From UMGS1766 sp963597355 (lineage in GTDB: Bacteria; Bacillota; Clostridia; Oscillospirales; Oscillospiraceae), in assembly GCA_963597355.1 (NCBI GenBank), contig CAVBPR010000015.1, positions 1 to 59,905 of the forward strand: a stretch of DNA of 59,905 nucleotides, written 5' to 3'. Each line of letters begins with the position of its first letter. The first letter of the stretch is position 1. Under the pieces are notes generated by a model. The model saw nothing but the letters and a program-made list of their open reading frames with translations. It had not been told where the DNA came from and made no database searches. Made by a program: the position numbers and the translations under genes. Below, piece after piece: positions 24,123-31,137 of this stretch.

Positions 24123-25019
24123 ATGAAAGTTGGTTTTATCGGTCTGGGTATTATGGGTCGGCCTATGTGCAAAAACCTGCTAAAGGGGGGCTATGATGTT
24201 ATAGCCTTTGATCCTTTTGCCGTTGAAGCACTAAATGATGTAGTTGCTAGCGGCGCAAAGCGCGGCGCGAGTAACGCTGACGTTGCAGCCAACAGCGATG
24301 TGGTGCTCATCATGGTGCCCAACTCACCAAATGTCCGCGCTGCCGTTTTGGGCGAGGATGGTGTCGTGGAGGGGGCAAAGCCCGGTTTGGACATTATTGA
24401 TATGAGCTCCATTGCTCCGTTGGAGTCGAAGGCCATTGCCGAGGAGTGCGCAAAGCGCGGCATTAATATGATGGATGCACCTGTCTCCGGTGGTGAACCT
24501 AAGGCTATTGATGGCACGCTATCCTTTATGTGCGGAGGCCCGAAGGCGCTGTTCGATAAATATCAGGATCTTTTGAAGGTTATGGGTTCTTCTGTTGTCC
24601 ACTGCGGTGATGTCAACGGTGCTGGTAATACCGTCAAGCTAGCCAATCAGATCATCGTGGCCGTCAATATCGCTGCTTGTGCAGAGGCATATTCTCTCTC
24701 TACCATGTGTGGCGTTGACCCTGCAAAGGTGTTTGCCGCAATCCGAGGCGGTCTGGCGGGTTCTACGGTCATGGATGCTAAAGTGCCTATGATGATGGAG
24801 GGTAACTTCAAACCCGGCTTCAAGGTCGATCTGCACATCAAGGATCTGAACAATGCACTGGACACAGGTCACGGCCTGGGTACTCCTATGATGTTGACTG
24901 CACAAGTGCAAGAGATGCTTCAGTGGTTACACAATCATGATTGTGGTCAATGTGATCACTCTGCTATTCTCAAATTTTATGAACAGATCACCGGTATTGA
25001 AGTGCGCAAAGAGCAGTGA
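24123..25019 (+). CDS. 3-hydroxyisobutyrate dehydrogenase-family reductase (tartronate semialdehyde reductase GarR-like)
   Basis: The 298-residue beta-hydroxyacid dehydrogenase starts with VGFIGLGIMGRPMCKNLLKG, has the substrate motif DAPVSGGEPKAIDGTLSFM, and the catalytic-lysine segment GAGNTVKLANQIIV. GarR/GlxR enzymes reduce tartronate semialdehyde to D-glycerate; the same family includes 3-sulfolactaldehyde reductases (YihU) and succinic semialdehyde reductases, which cannot be told apart by eye. A glycerate kinase encoded 1 kb downstream supports the glycerate route. It is the last gene of the GntR-headed operon. Its 3' end carries a 14-base tandem duplication that spans the stop codon. 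Confidence 0.9.
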   Translation: MKVGFIGLGIMGRPMCKNLLKGGYDVIAFDPFAVEALNDVVASGAKRGASNADVAANSDVVLIMVPNSPNVRAAVLGEDGVVEGAKPGLDIIDMSSIAPLESKAIAEECAKRGINMMDAPVSGGEPKAIDGTLSFMCGGPKALFDKYQDLLKVMGSSVVHCGDVNGAGNTVKLANQIIVAVNIAACAEAYSLSTMCGVDPAKVFAAIRGGLAGSTVMDAKVPMMMEGNFKPGFKVDLHIKDLNNALDTGHGLGTPMMLTAQVQEMLQWLHNHDCGQCDHSAILKFYEQITGIEVRKEQ

Positions 25020-25033
25020 GCAAAGAGCAGTGA
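25006..25033 (+). repeat. 14-base perfect tandem duplication across a stop codon
   Basis: GCAAAGAGCAGTGA occurs at 25006-25019 and again at 25020-25033. The first copy encodes the last residues and stop of the reductase; the second is non-coding. It looks like a small replication-slippage duplication. Confidence 0.85.
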
Positions 25034-25093
25034 GTGTCTTGCTTTATTTGAATTCTACTTATTCTTTTTCTCTTTTCTTTCTATCCCAAGGTA

Positions 25094-25155
25094 CAGAAGC
25101 ACCGCATTCCGCTTATGCGGAATGCGGTGCTTCTGCTTGCGGAGCAAGCGCTTTT
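25094..25155 (+). terminator. Strong hairpin terminator of the GntR/catabolic operon
   Basis: A perfect 19-bp stem (25094-25112 with 25117-25135) with a TTAT loop is followed by a second short hairpin (6-bp stem, 25135-25149) and a CTTTT tract. The first hairpin lacks its own T tract; together they should end the operon and stabilise its 3' end. Confidence 0.75.
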
Positions 25156-25194
25156 ATCATATGATTTATTCAAATATTGCAGGAGGTGCTCGGT

Positions 25195-26067
25195 ATGCAG
25201 ACTGGGAAAAATTTAGCGGCGCAGCTTACTTTGGCCAACGGAACGGCAGTTTCCCGGATTGGACAGGGGACGTGGTACCTGGGGCAGGGGCTTCAGCCCC
25301 GTGCACAGGAGGAAGTGGCGCTTCGCCGGGGGATTGAATGGGGAATGACGCTGATTGACACGGCGGAAATGTATGGAGACGGACAATCGGAGCAGCTGGT
25401 TGGAGAGAGCATCCGAGGTATCGACCGAGATAAGCTGTATCTCGTTTCAAAGGTCTATCCCCATAATGCAGGGCGAGGACAACTGGAACGAAGCCTGACT
25501 GCATCCCTGAAACGGCTGGGAACTGATTATTTGGACCTGTATTTGCTTCACTGGAGGGGCTCCATTCCCCTGGCGGAAACCGCGGAGGAGATGGAACGGC
25601 AGGTGGCACTGGGACGCATTCGCGGTTGGGGTGTGTCCAATCTGGACCTGGTGGATATGCAGGAGCTGATGCAGACCGGGTTGGGCGAACATTGTCTGGT
25701 GGATCAGGTGCTCTATCACCTCGGCTCCAGAGGGGTGGAGTATGACCTGCTTCCCTGGCTGACGGAAAAGAAGATTGCCATGATGGCATATTGCCCTCTG
25801 GCCCAGGGAGGAACGCTGCGGAGGGGATTGTTCCAGTCTCCGGCGGTGCAACAGGCGGCAGAGCATCATCAGGCGACTCTGGCGCAGATTCTGCTGAATT
25901 TTGTGCTGCAGCAGCCGAATGCAATTGCGATCCCCAGAACTTCCAGCCCAAGCCATGCGGAGGAGAATGCAAAGGCAATGTCATTCTGCCTGACAGAGGA
26001 AGAGCTTGGGGAACTGAACAGAGCTTTTCCGGCACCAAATCGACCGACCATGCTGGACATCGTTTAA
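25195..26067 (+). CDS. Aldo/keto reductase
   Basis: The start is ATG 25195, seven bases after AGGAGGT; an upstream TTG in frame precedes that site and is rejected. The 290-residue protein is an AKR TIM barrel with the catalytic tetrad in DTAEMYGDG (Asp, Tyr), LVSKVYP (Lys) and DLYLLHWRG (His), and the NADPH-binding end IAIPRTSSPSHAEENAKA. It reduces an aldehyde or ketone. It lies after the terminator of the catabolic operon and 11 bases before glycerate kinase, so both form a small transcript. Its substrate could be an intermediate of the upstream pathway, which is inference. Confidence 0.92.
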   Translation: MQTGKNLAAQLTLANGTAVSRIGQGTWYLGQGLQPRAQEEVALRRGIEWGMTLIDTAEMYGDGQSEQLVGESIRGIDRDKLYLVSKVYPHNAGRGQLERSLTASLKRLGTDYLDLYLLHWRGSIPLAETAEEMERQVALGRIRGWGVSNLDLVDMQELMQTGLGEHCLVDQVLYHLGSRGVEYDLLPWLTEKKIAMMAYCPLAQGGTLRRGLFQSPAVQQAAEHHQATLAQILLNFVLQQPNAIAIPRTSSPSHAEENAKAMSFCLTEEELGELNRAFPAPNRPTMLDIV

Positions 26068-26078
26068 GGAGAGTAAAT

Positions 26079-27221
26079 ATGAAAGTTGTTGTCGCCATTG
26101 ATTCATTGAAAGGAAGTCTTTCCTCACTGGACGCAGGCAACGCCATACGCAGGGGTATACTGCAGGCAGATCCAAAGGCGGAGGTAATCGTCAAGCCCGT
26201 AGCTGACGGCGGAGAGGGAACGACGGAAGCACTGGTGGATGCCTTCGGCGGCGAATTGCGCACCATTTCCGTGACCGGCCCTTATGGCGACCAGGTAGAG
26301 GCCACCTACGGTCTGCTGAAACAGCAGAATATGGCGGTTATGGAGATGGCATCCGCGGCGGGCATCACGCTGTCATCTCGGCGGGAACCACGGTGCGCAA
26401 CAACCTTTGGCGTGGGAGAGATGATCCGGGATGCGTTGGAGCAGAGGTGCCGTCGATTCATCATTGGAATTGGAGGAAGTGCAACCAACGACGGGGGCAT
26501 CGGTATGCTTACGGCACTGGGATGGCGGTTTCTGGATGCGCAGGGTGGGGAGTGTCCACCGACAGCGGCCAGTCTTGAACGCATTGCGCGGATTGATACC
26601 AGCGGCATACATCCCGGATTAGCAGAGTGTCAGTTCCAGATTGCCTGTGACGTAACGAATCCGCTCTGCGGTGAAAATGGCTGTACCTATATATTCGGGC
26701 CACAGAAGGGTGTAAGGACAGAGGAAGAGAAGCAAGCTCTGGATCGGGGAATGGAACATTACGCCGATGTGGCGGCAAAGACCGTTGGTACGGACAACCG
26801 ATGGGTGCCAGGCGTCGGGGCGGCAGGCGGACTGGGATTTGCCTTTCTGAGTTTTATGAAAGGTAAGCTGCAGCCGGGAATTGAAATTGTTTTGTCTGCT
26901 CTGGAACTGGATCAGGCGGTGAAGAACGCGGATCTGGTGATTACTGGCGAGGGATGTCTGGATGGTCAGACGGCGTTTGGTAAAGCACCCACCGGAGTGG
27001 CGGCCTGTGCAAAAAAGTATGGCGTTCCGGTGGTTGCCCTGGCAGGCAGCGTGAAGCCGGAGGCCGGCATTTGCAATCAGCACGGCATAGATGCCTTTTT
27101 CTCCATTTTACCCGGAGTTATGACGCTGGAGCAGGCAATGCAGCCGGAAACCGCAAAGAGCAATTTAAGTCGTACAGCAGAACAACTGATGCGGTTTGCA
27201 AGTGCTTTTATTCCGGCCTGA
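26079..27221 (+). CDS. Glycerate kinase, GarK/GlxK family
   Basis: The start is ATG 26079 behind AAGGAGAG; the long frame upstream overlaps the aldo/keto reductase gene and is a shadow. The 380-residue protein opens with MKVVVAIDSLKGSLSSLDAG and has VKPVADGGEGTTEALVDA, IGIGGSATNDGGIGMLTALG, AAGGLGFAFLSFMKG and the VITGEGCLDGQTAFGKAP motif, all diagnostic for class-I (2-phosphoglycerate-forming) glycerate kinase. It commits D-glycerate to glycolysis, and pairs with the GarR-like reductase at 24123. A terminator follows 47 bases after the stop. Confidence 0.94.
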   Translation: MKVVVAIDSLKGSLSSLDAGNAIRRGILQADPKAEVIVKPVADGGEGTTEALVDAFGGELRTISVTGPYGDQVEATYGLLKQQNMAVMEMASAAGITLSSRREPRCATTFGVGEMIRDALEQRCRRFIIGIGGSATNDGGIGMLTALGWRFLDAQGGECPPTAASLERIARIDTSGIHPGLAECQFQIACDVTNPLCGENGCTYIFGPQKGVRTEEEKQALDRGMEHYADVAAKTVGTDNRWVPGVGAAGGLGFAFLSFMKGKLQPGIEIVLSALELDQAVKNADLVITGEGCLDGQTAFGKAPTGVAACAKKYGVPVVALAGSVKPEAGICNQHGIDAFFSILPGVMTLEQAMQPETAKSNLSRTAEQLMRFASAFIPA

Positions 27222-27267
27222 CAGAAAAAATTGAACGCATTCGCCATGGGTTAACGAGGCAGTGTTT

Positions 27268-27314
27268 AAAGAAAAGGTGTCATCCCAGATTGGGATTACA
27301 CCTTTTCTTTTATT
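27268..27314 (+). terminator. Rho-independent terminator after glycerate kinase
   Basis: A long stem (27268-27280 with 27298-27310, continued inside by a 6-bp pair after one mismatch) and a T-rich end. A-rich flanks make it usable from both strands, serving also the convergent MerR gene. Confidence 0.85.
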
Positions 27315-27353
27315 GATACAGATTTTTTACATTTTGAAGGGAACGGAGTATTT

Positions 27354-27767
27354 TTATTCACAAGGCAATTTATCGGTTTGGTCTTTAAAGTGGATTTTTT
27401 CGGTTCCGGCTTCGATCGCTGTTTCATAATACCAGCATTTGTGATGGATAAAATCTAAAGTCTTTTGTAATTCGGCAATTTGCGCTTCAACCGTGCGTTT
27501 CCTTTCTAAGAACATTTCATAGCGTTCTTTTAATGAATCATCACCCATTTGTACCCATTTTGAAAATTGTCGGATGTCCTTAATAGACATACCTGATTTT
27601 TTTAGACATTCAATCACACGCAGCATTGCTATATCTGCATCGGAGAAAATGCGATAGCCGGAATCCTTGCGTTCCATAAAAGGGAGCAGTCCCTGTTTAT
27701 CATAGTATCGCAATGTGGTTGGCGTCACATTCATAATTTCGGCAGCCTGCTTGATTGTGTACGACAT
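27354..27767 (-). CDS. MerR-family transcriptional regulator
   Basis: The 137-residue protein has the MerR winged helix (YTIKQAAEIMNVTPTTLRYY, GLLPFMERKDSGYRIFSDAD) and a coiled-coil dimerisation helix (about 85-115), then a short C-terminus with the segment HHKCWYYETAIEAGTE. This form is typical of the group that governs oxidoreductase/aldehyde-stress genes (YyaN/AdhR type) and lacks the metal-binding cysteines of CueR or MerR. It faces the SDR-derived ORF at 27878, whose promoter carries a MerR-type operator. Both genes are clearly AT-richer than their surroundings. Confidence 0.9.
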   Translation of the reverse strand: MSYTIKQAAEIMNVTPTTLRYYDKQGLLPFMERKDSGYRIFSDADIAMLRVIECLKKSGMSIKDIRQFSKWVQMGDDSLKERYEMFLERKRTVEAQIAELQKTLDFIHHKCWYYETAIEAGTEKIHFKDQTDKLPCE

Positions 27768-27798
27768 ATAAAACCTCCTGAAAAATTAAATATACATA

Positions 27799-27829
27799 TT
27801 GACCTTAACCTCAAGGTTAATGTTACATT
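27799..27829 (+). promoter_or_regulatory. MerR-type promoter with 19-base spacer and internal dyad
   Basis: A -35 TTGACC (27799-27804) and -10 TACATT (27824-27829) are 19 bases apart, the long spacing that MerR proteins correct by DNA distortion. Between them lies the dyad TTAACCT-CA-AGGTTAA (27805-27820). It should drive the ORF at 27878 and be controlled by the MerR gene next to it. Confidence 0.8.
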
Positions 27830-27877
27830 TGCTTTGAAAGAAAATCAAGAATAGGTTTGTAACAGGAGGAAATACAT

Positions 27878-28012
27878 ATGAATAAGCCGAAGTCAGTAAT
27901 TGCTACAGGTGAATCAAGCGAAAGCGGTGAAGCGACCGCATGTCTTCTTGCAAAACAGGGAAACAAAGTTATTCTCGGAGCAAGACGAGAAGAGAAGCTC
28001 AAAAAATTTGTA
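27878..28012 (+). pseudogene. 5' remnant of a short-chain dehydrogenase gene
   Basis: Only about 45 codons remain of an SDR gene normally ~260 codons long. The usual start TGASSGIGEATA reads ATGESSESGEATA here, so the Gly-rich cofactor turn is also damaged (Gly to Glu/Ser), suggesting loss of function before or after the fusion. The MerR promoter and ribosome site belong to this former gene. Confidence 0.7.
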
Positions 28013-29134
28013 TGGGGAATGAAGCGTTGGATTCTTACTTGCACAGTACTCATTTTGGCGTTAACACTTGCAGGATGTGGTACTGTCAATGCAGAAAATC
28101 AAAGCAGTGAAAGCGTCGATATAAGTTCTGAAAATCAGGAAACATCCGTGTCAGAAGAAGACAGTTATGCGATAGAGTCAGAGACTGAGGAACATGCTGA
28201 AACACAATCGGAATCAAGGGAAAACTCTAGAACAGCGATTAGCATGAAGAATATTTCACTTAGTACTGTGCCGAATCAATATTACAATGAAGCCGCACAG
28301 CAAGGAAGTTTGGAAACCTTTATATATGACACAAAGGACTATATCGGAAACGGCAACGATATTCAAAGTCAGGCAACGGTTTATTTGCCTTACGGATATC
28401 ATCAGGATGACATAGATACAAAATACAACATTCTATATCTGCAACATGGTGCTTACGGAGATGAGCGCACTTGGATGTACGAATACGGGGACAACTTCAA
28501 AAACATGATTGACAATATGATTGAAAACGAATTGATTCCTCCTCTCATCATCGTCATGCCCTATTTGCCTTCCGGAAACGAGTGGTATCACGATACAACT
28601 CCGATTTTTTACTCAGGAGAAATCAAAAATGATTTAATGCCCGCTGTAGAGGCACATTATCACACCTATGCGGAAAATACTTCCGATGAGGGCTTTGAAG
28701 CGTCCCGTTCCCACCGAGCCTTCGGCGGCTTTTCCGCCGGCGGAACAACAACCTGGCGTGTTTTTCTGGAGGGAATGGACAGATTTGAGTATTTTATGCC
28801 AATGAGCGGTGGCCTGACCTTGGGCGGTGACGGCTCTACGGATGTTGAGGACGCAACTCTGATTGCAGATACTGCGGTATCCTCAGGATACGGCAAGTGG
28901 GAATACTATGTTTTCTCTGCAACAGGCACAAATGATGTTGCATATCAAGGCTTAACAGCACAAGTGGATTATATGAAAAACCTGACGGATGCGTTTGACT
29001 ATACAGATAACGGATTTGCAGACGGTAATTTGATGTACTATACCGTTGAAGGAAACCGGCACGATTATCAATGGACTTGGGAATATGTTTACAATGGCCT
29101 TCAATGCTTGTTTTCCTGGTATGAAAGAAACTGA
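27878..29134 (+). CDS. Chimeric ORF: SDR N-terminal remnant fused to a secreted esterase-like lipoprotein
   Basis: The ORF is 418 residues. AGGAGG at proper spacing precedes ATG 27878, but residues 1-45 match the start of a short-chain dehydrogenase (nucleotide-binding Gly-rich turn, then LLAKQGNKVILGARREEKLK). At about residue 46 the frame passes into a lipoprotein signal peptide (MKRWILTCTVLILALTLAGC, ATG at 28019), a Ser/Glu-rich linker, and an esterase-D/feruloyl-esterase-like alpha/beta-hydrolase domain (about 110-418) with nucleophile elbow GGFSAGG, Asp in GTNDVAY and His in EGNRHDYQWTWEYV. The esterase would act outside the cell on an ester of plant polymer or similar. ATG 28019 has no good ribosome site of its own (GGGGA touches the start), so it now depends on the SDR start or on coupling. 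The gene probably arose by a deletion or transfer that joined two genes. Confidence 0.8.
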   Translation: MNKPKSVIATGESSESGEATACLLAKQGNKVILGARREEKLKKFVWGMKRWILTCTVLILALTLAGCGTVNAENQSSESVDISSENQETSVSEEDSYAIESETEEHAETQSESRENSRTAISMKNISLSTVPNQYYNEAAQQGSLETFIYDTKDYIGNGNDIQSQATVYLPYGYHQDDIDTKYNILYLQHGAYGDERTWMYEYGDNFKNMIDNMIENELIPPLIIVMPYLPSGNEWYHDTTPIFYSGEIKNDLMPAVEAHYHTYAENTSDEGFEASRSHRAFGGFSAGGTTTWRVFLEGMDRFEYFMPMSGGLTLGGDGSTDVEDATLIADTAVSSGYGKWEYYVFSATGTNDVAYQGLTAQVDYMKNLTDAFDYTDNGFADGNLMYYTVEGNRHDYQWTWEYVYNGLQCLFSWYERN

Positions 29135-29449
29135 ATCAGATCAAGAAATGTATTTCAGTTTCTTGATTATATAAATTTTCATTTGCAACAAATTCGTCTA
29201 TTCATCTTTGCGTAAACCCTGCGGTTCCGTTTATGCAATTGCTTTGAATTTATCATCCGGTTTTAGGGTGTCCCTGACGAGAAAATTACCGTTTGGATAA
29301 CCAAAAGGTCTGCTCACTACGAAGGCACAATAAAAATTTTATAAAAAACAGGCACAGCCGACGGGTTTTATCTCCGTTGGCTGTGCCTTTTCTTGGGTGA
29401 AAATTACTTCTGCATGAACAATTTCTGTTTGCTCGGTTGCGAATGTTGT
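29135..29449. other. Intergenic region with two hairpins
   Basis: Just after the esterase stop is a 9-bp hairpin (29140-29148 with 29159-29167) with an AT-rich 3' flank, a weak terminator. At 29349-29391 lies a strong hairpin (stem about 14 bp, with GGCACAGCCGACGG on the left arm) flanked by A-runs and T-runs on the two sides, so it works in both directions: it ends any read-through from the left and the minus-strand gene at 29450 from the right. The 180 bases between hold no recognisable gene. Confidence 0.6.
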
Positions 29450-29920
29450 TCAGTTCTTATCCATTCCGCGTTTTACGGTGGTGATATGACCCCAGATTTC
29501 CAGTGCATCCATAAAGCGGTTGTAGACCTGAGGAGAGCCGCTGCCCTGAATGGCGCTGTCGTCCCGAAGCTGAAGGAGAACCTGATTGGTTTCGCTCCAG
29601 AACGTGATCCGCATGTCCACCTTCATGGATTCGGCATAACCGGTTACAACGAGGAAACCGGCAGGAGTGGAAGCAAACCCGGCTTTGCAGGGTTCAAAGT
29701 TTGCCTGAGCGACCTGGTCGGTAACGTCGGTGGGACGATCGCCGGCCGCAGCACCGATCTCCACCTTGATGGGGTGACTGCCGTCCGCCTGACCGGCCCA
29801 GAAATACCTGTGAATCAGAACCGAGGCAAAATTCAGCATCTGATCCCATTGAATCGGCCAGGTCAGTTCATAAAACAGGGTGTCAAAGCGGCCGTGGCTT
29901 TCGTGTTCTTTAAATTGCAT
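29450..29920 (-). CDS. Hypothetical protein, 156 residues
   Basis: I do not recognise a family. The ORF has a good start (ATG 29918-29920 after GGAGG) and normal codon use. The protein seems soluble, with no signal peptide or membrane helix, aromatic-rich at the N-terminus (RFDTLFYELTWPIQWDQML) and beta-rich after that (GFLVVTGYAESMKVDMRITF). It contains one cysteine. Its promoter region has a TATAAT-like box about 45 bases upstream. It ends in front of a bidirectional terminator and stands as a single-gene transcript between the esterase and the YeiH-type exporter gene. Confidence 0.7.
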   Translation of the reverse strand: MQFKEHESHGRFDTLFYELTWPIQWDQMLNFASVLIHRYFWAGQADGSHPIKVEIGAAAGDRPTDVTDQVAQANFEPCKAGFASTPAGFLVVTGYAESMKVDMRITFWSETNQVLLQLRDDSAIQGSGSPQVYNRFMDALEIWGHITTVKRGMDKN

Positions 29921-30043
29921 GGCGAAACCTCCATAGAAAAGATTGTTATTGATTGAAATTATAACATGCTTTTCGGGAAAAGAAAAGTGGGCGAAACCAA
30001 ACCATGCGTTGGAAAACGGAAAAGAACGACGAAGGAATTTTGC

Positions 30044-31105
30044 TTAACCGAGCACTGCGGCGTATACCAGAGTAACGACCGCCACCGTGGCCCAGGTCAG
30101 ACCGCCCAGCACAATGGGTTTTACGCCCTTGGTGAACAGATCTTTGATCTTGATCTTGTAGCCTACACCTACCAGTGCCATAGCAAAGCAGAACTTATAC
30201 AGGGTGGACAGCACGCTGCTCAGATTAGTAGAGCCCAGAGCGATGCCCTTGAAGTTTACCAGGGTGTTGACAATGGCCAGCGCCAGGAAGCCCAGCACAT
30301 AGAAGGGGAACGCGCCCACGATATTCTGAGCGATGGACTTGCCGGAGGGATTCGTATCGGCGGCCTTGTTCTCCTTCTGGAGCTTGACTTGATGCCAAAT
30401 CGTCATAACGACTGCCACCACGACCAGCATCGCCACACGGGTCAGCTTGACGATCATGGCCAGGTCGCCGCCGGAAACGCCTGCTGCGTTGTAGGCCGCA
30501 TCCCCCATCAGGGTGTTGAAGGACTGGGCCGCCGCGGTGACGGAGGACACATCGTTGATGGCAACGCCGCCCAGCAGACCGTATTGGTCCGGGGTAAAGT
30601 GGAGGGCAACTGCCACATAGGGCCAGATGATGCAGGCCAGAATGTCCCACAGGAAGATGGAGGTCATGGCGTAGGCGGTTTCATCCTCCTTGGCATCAAT
30701 GACGGCAGACAGAGTTGCCACAGCAGTGCCGCCGCAGATGGATGTGCCGCCGCCCACCAGAAGGCGGGTGTTGCCGGGCACACGCATCATTCTGCCCCAC
30801 AGCCATGCGGCAAGGAAGGAAATGCAGATGGCGCCGATAACCAGCGGCAGTGCCTTGGCTCCTACCTTCATAATGGCGGTGAAGTTCAGCGTGCCGCCGG
30901 CCAGAATAATGCCCACCCGCAGGATGCGCTTGGAGCAGAAGCCGGCGCCCGCCTTGGAGCTGGACAAAAACTTCTGGGGCATGCAGTTGGCAAGGATAAT
31001 GCCAAGAAACAGACCCAGCAGAGGCGCGCCGATGATGTGCTGGAGGGTGGCCAGCCACGTAGCGGCGAGCGCCATGACAAAACAAACAATGATACCGGTT
31101 AACAT
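30044..31105 (-). CDS. YeiH/UPF0324-family membrane protein (putative sulfate/anion exporter)
   Basis: The 353-residue protein has about ten membrane helices and the family hallmarks: LQHIIGAPLLGLFLGIILAN, FCSKRILRVGIILAGGTLNF, GGGTSICGGTAVATLSAVID and LLGGVAINDVSSVTAAAQSF. Members are annotated as putative sulfate exporters because of genetic links to sulfonate catabolism; direct transport evidence is limited. It starts 32 bases after the flavoprotein gene at 31138 and is co-transcribed with it. The divergent operon with an arylsulfotransferase-like protein and a DASS anion transporter fits a role in sulfur-anion traffic. Confidence 0.92.
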   Translation of the reverse strand: MLTGIIVCFVMALAATWLATLQHIIGAPLLGLFLGIILANCMPQKFLSSSKAGAGFCSKRILRVGIILAGGTLNFTAIMKVGAKALPLVIGAICISFLAAWLWGRMMRVPGNTRLLVGGGTSICGGTAVATLSAVIDAKEDETAYAMTSIFLWDILACIIWPYVAVALHFTPDQYGLLGGVAINDVSSVTAAAQSFNTLMGDAAYNAAGVSGGDLAMIVKLTRVAMLVVVAVVMTIWHQVKLQKENKAADTNPSGKSIAQNIVGAFPFYVLGFLALAIVNTLVNFKGIALGSTNLSSVLSTLYKFCFAMALVGVGYKIKIKDLFTKGVKPIVLGGLTWATVAVVTLVYAAVLG

Positions 31106-31137
31106 GATGGTTTTCTCTCTCCTCGTTTACTTATTGC

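Noticed and set aside
25226..26266. 346-codon minus-strand frame opposite the aldo/keto reductase
   Set aside because: Shadow; the aldo/keto reductase tetrad is on the plus strand.
29966..31102. 378-codon plus-strand frame over the YeiH-type gene
   Set aside because: Antisense to a well-conserved membrane protein; Gly/His/Gln-rich nonsense product.
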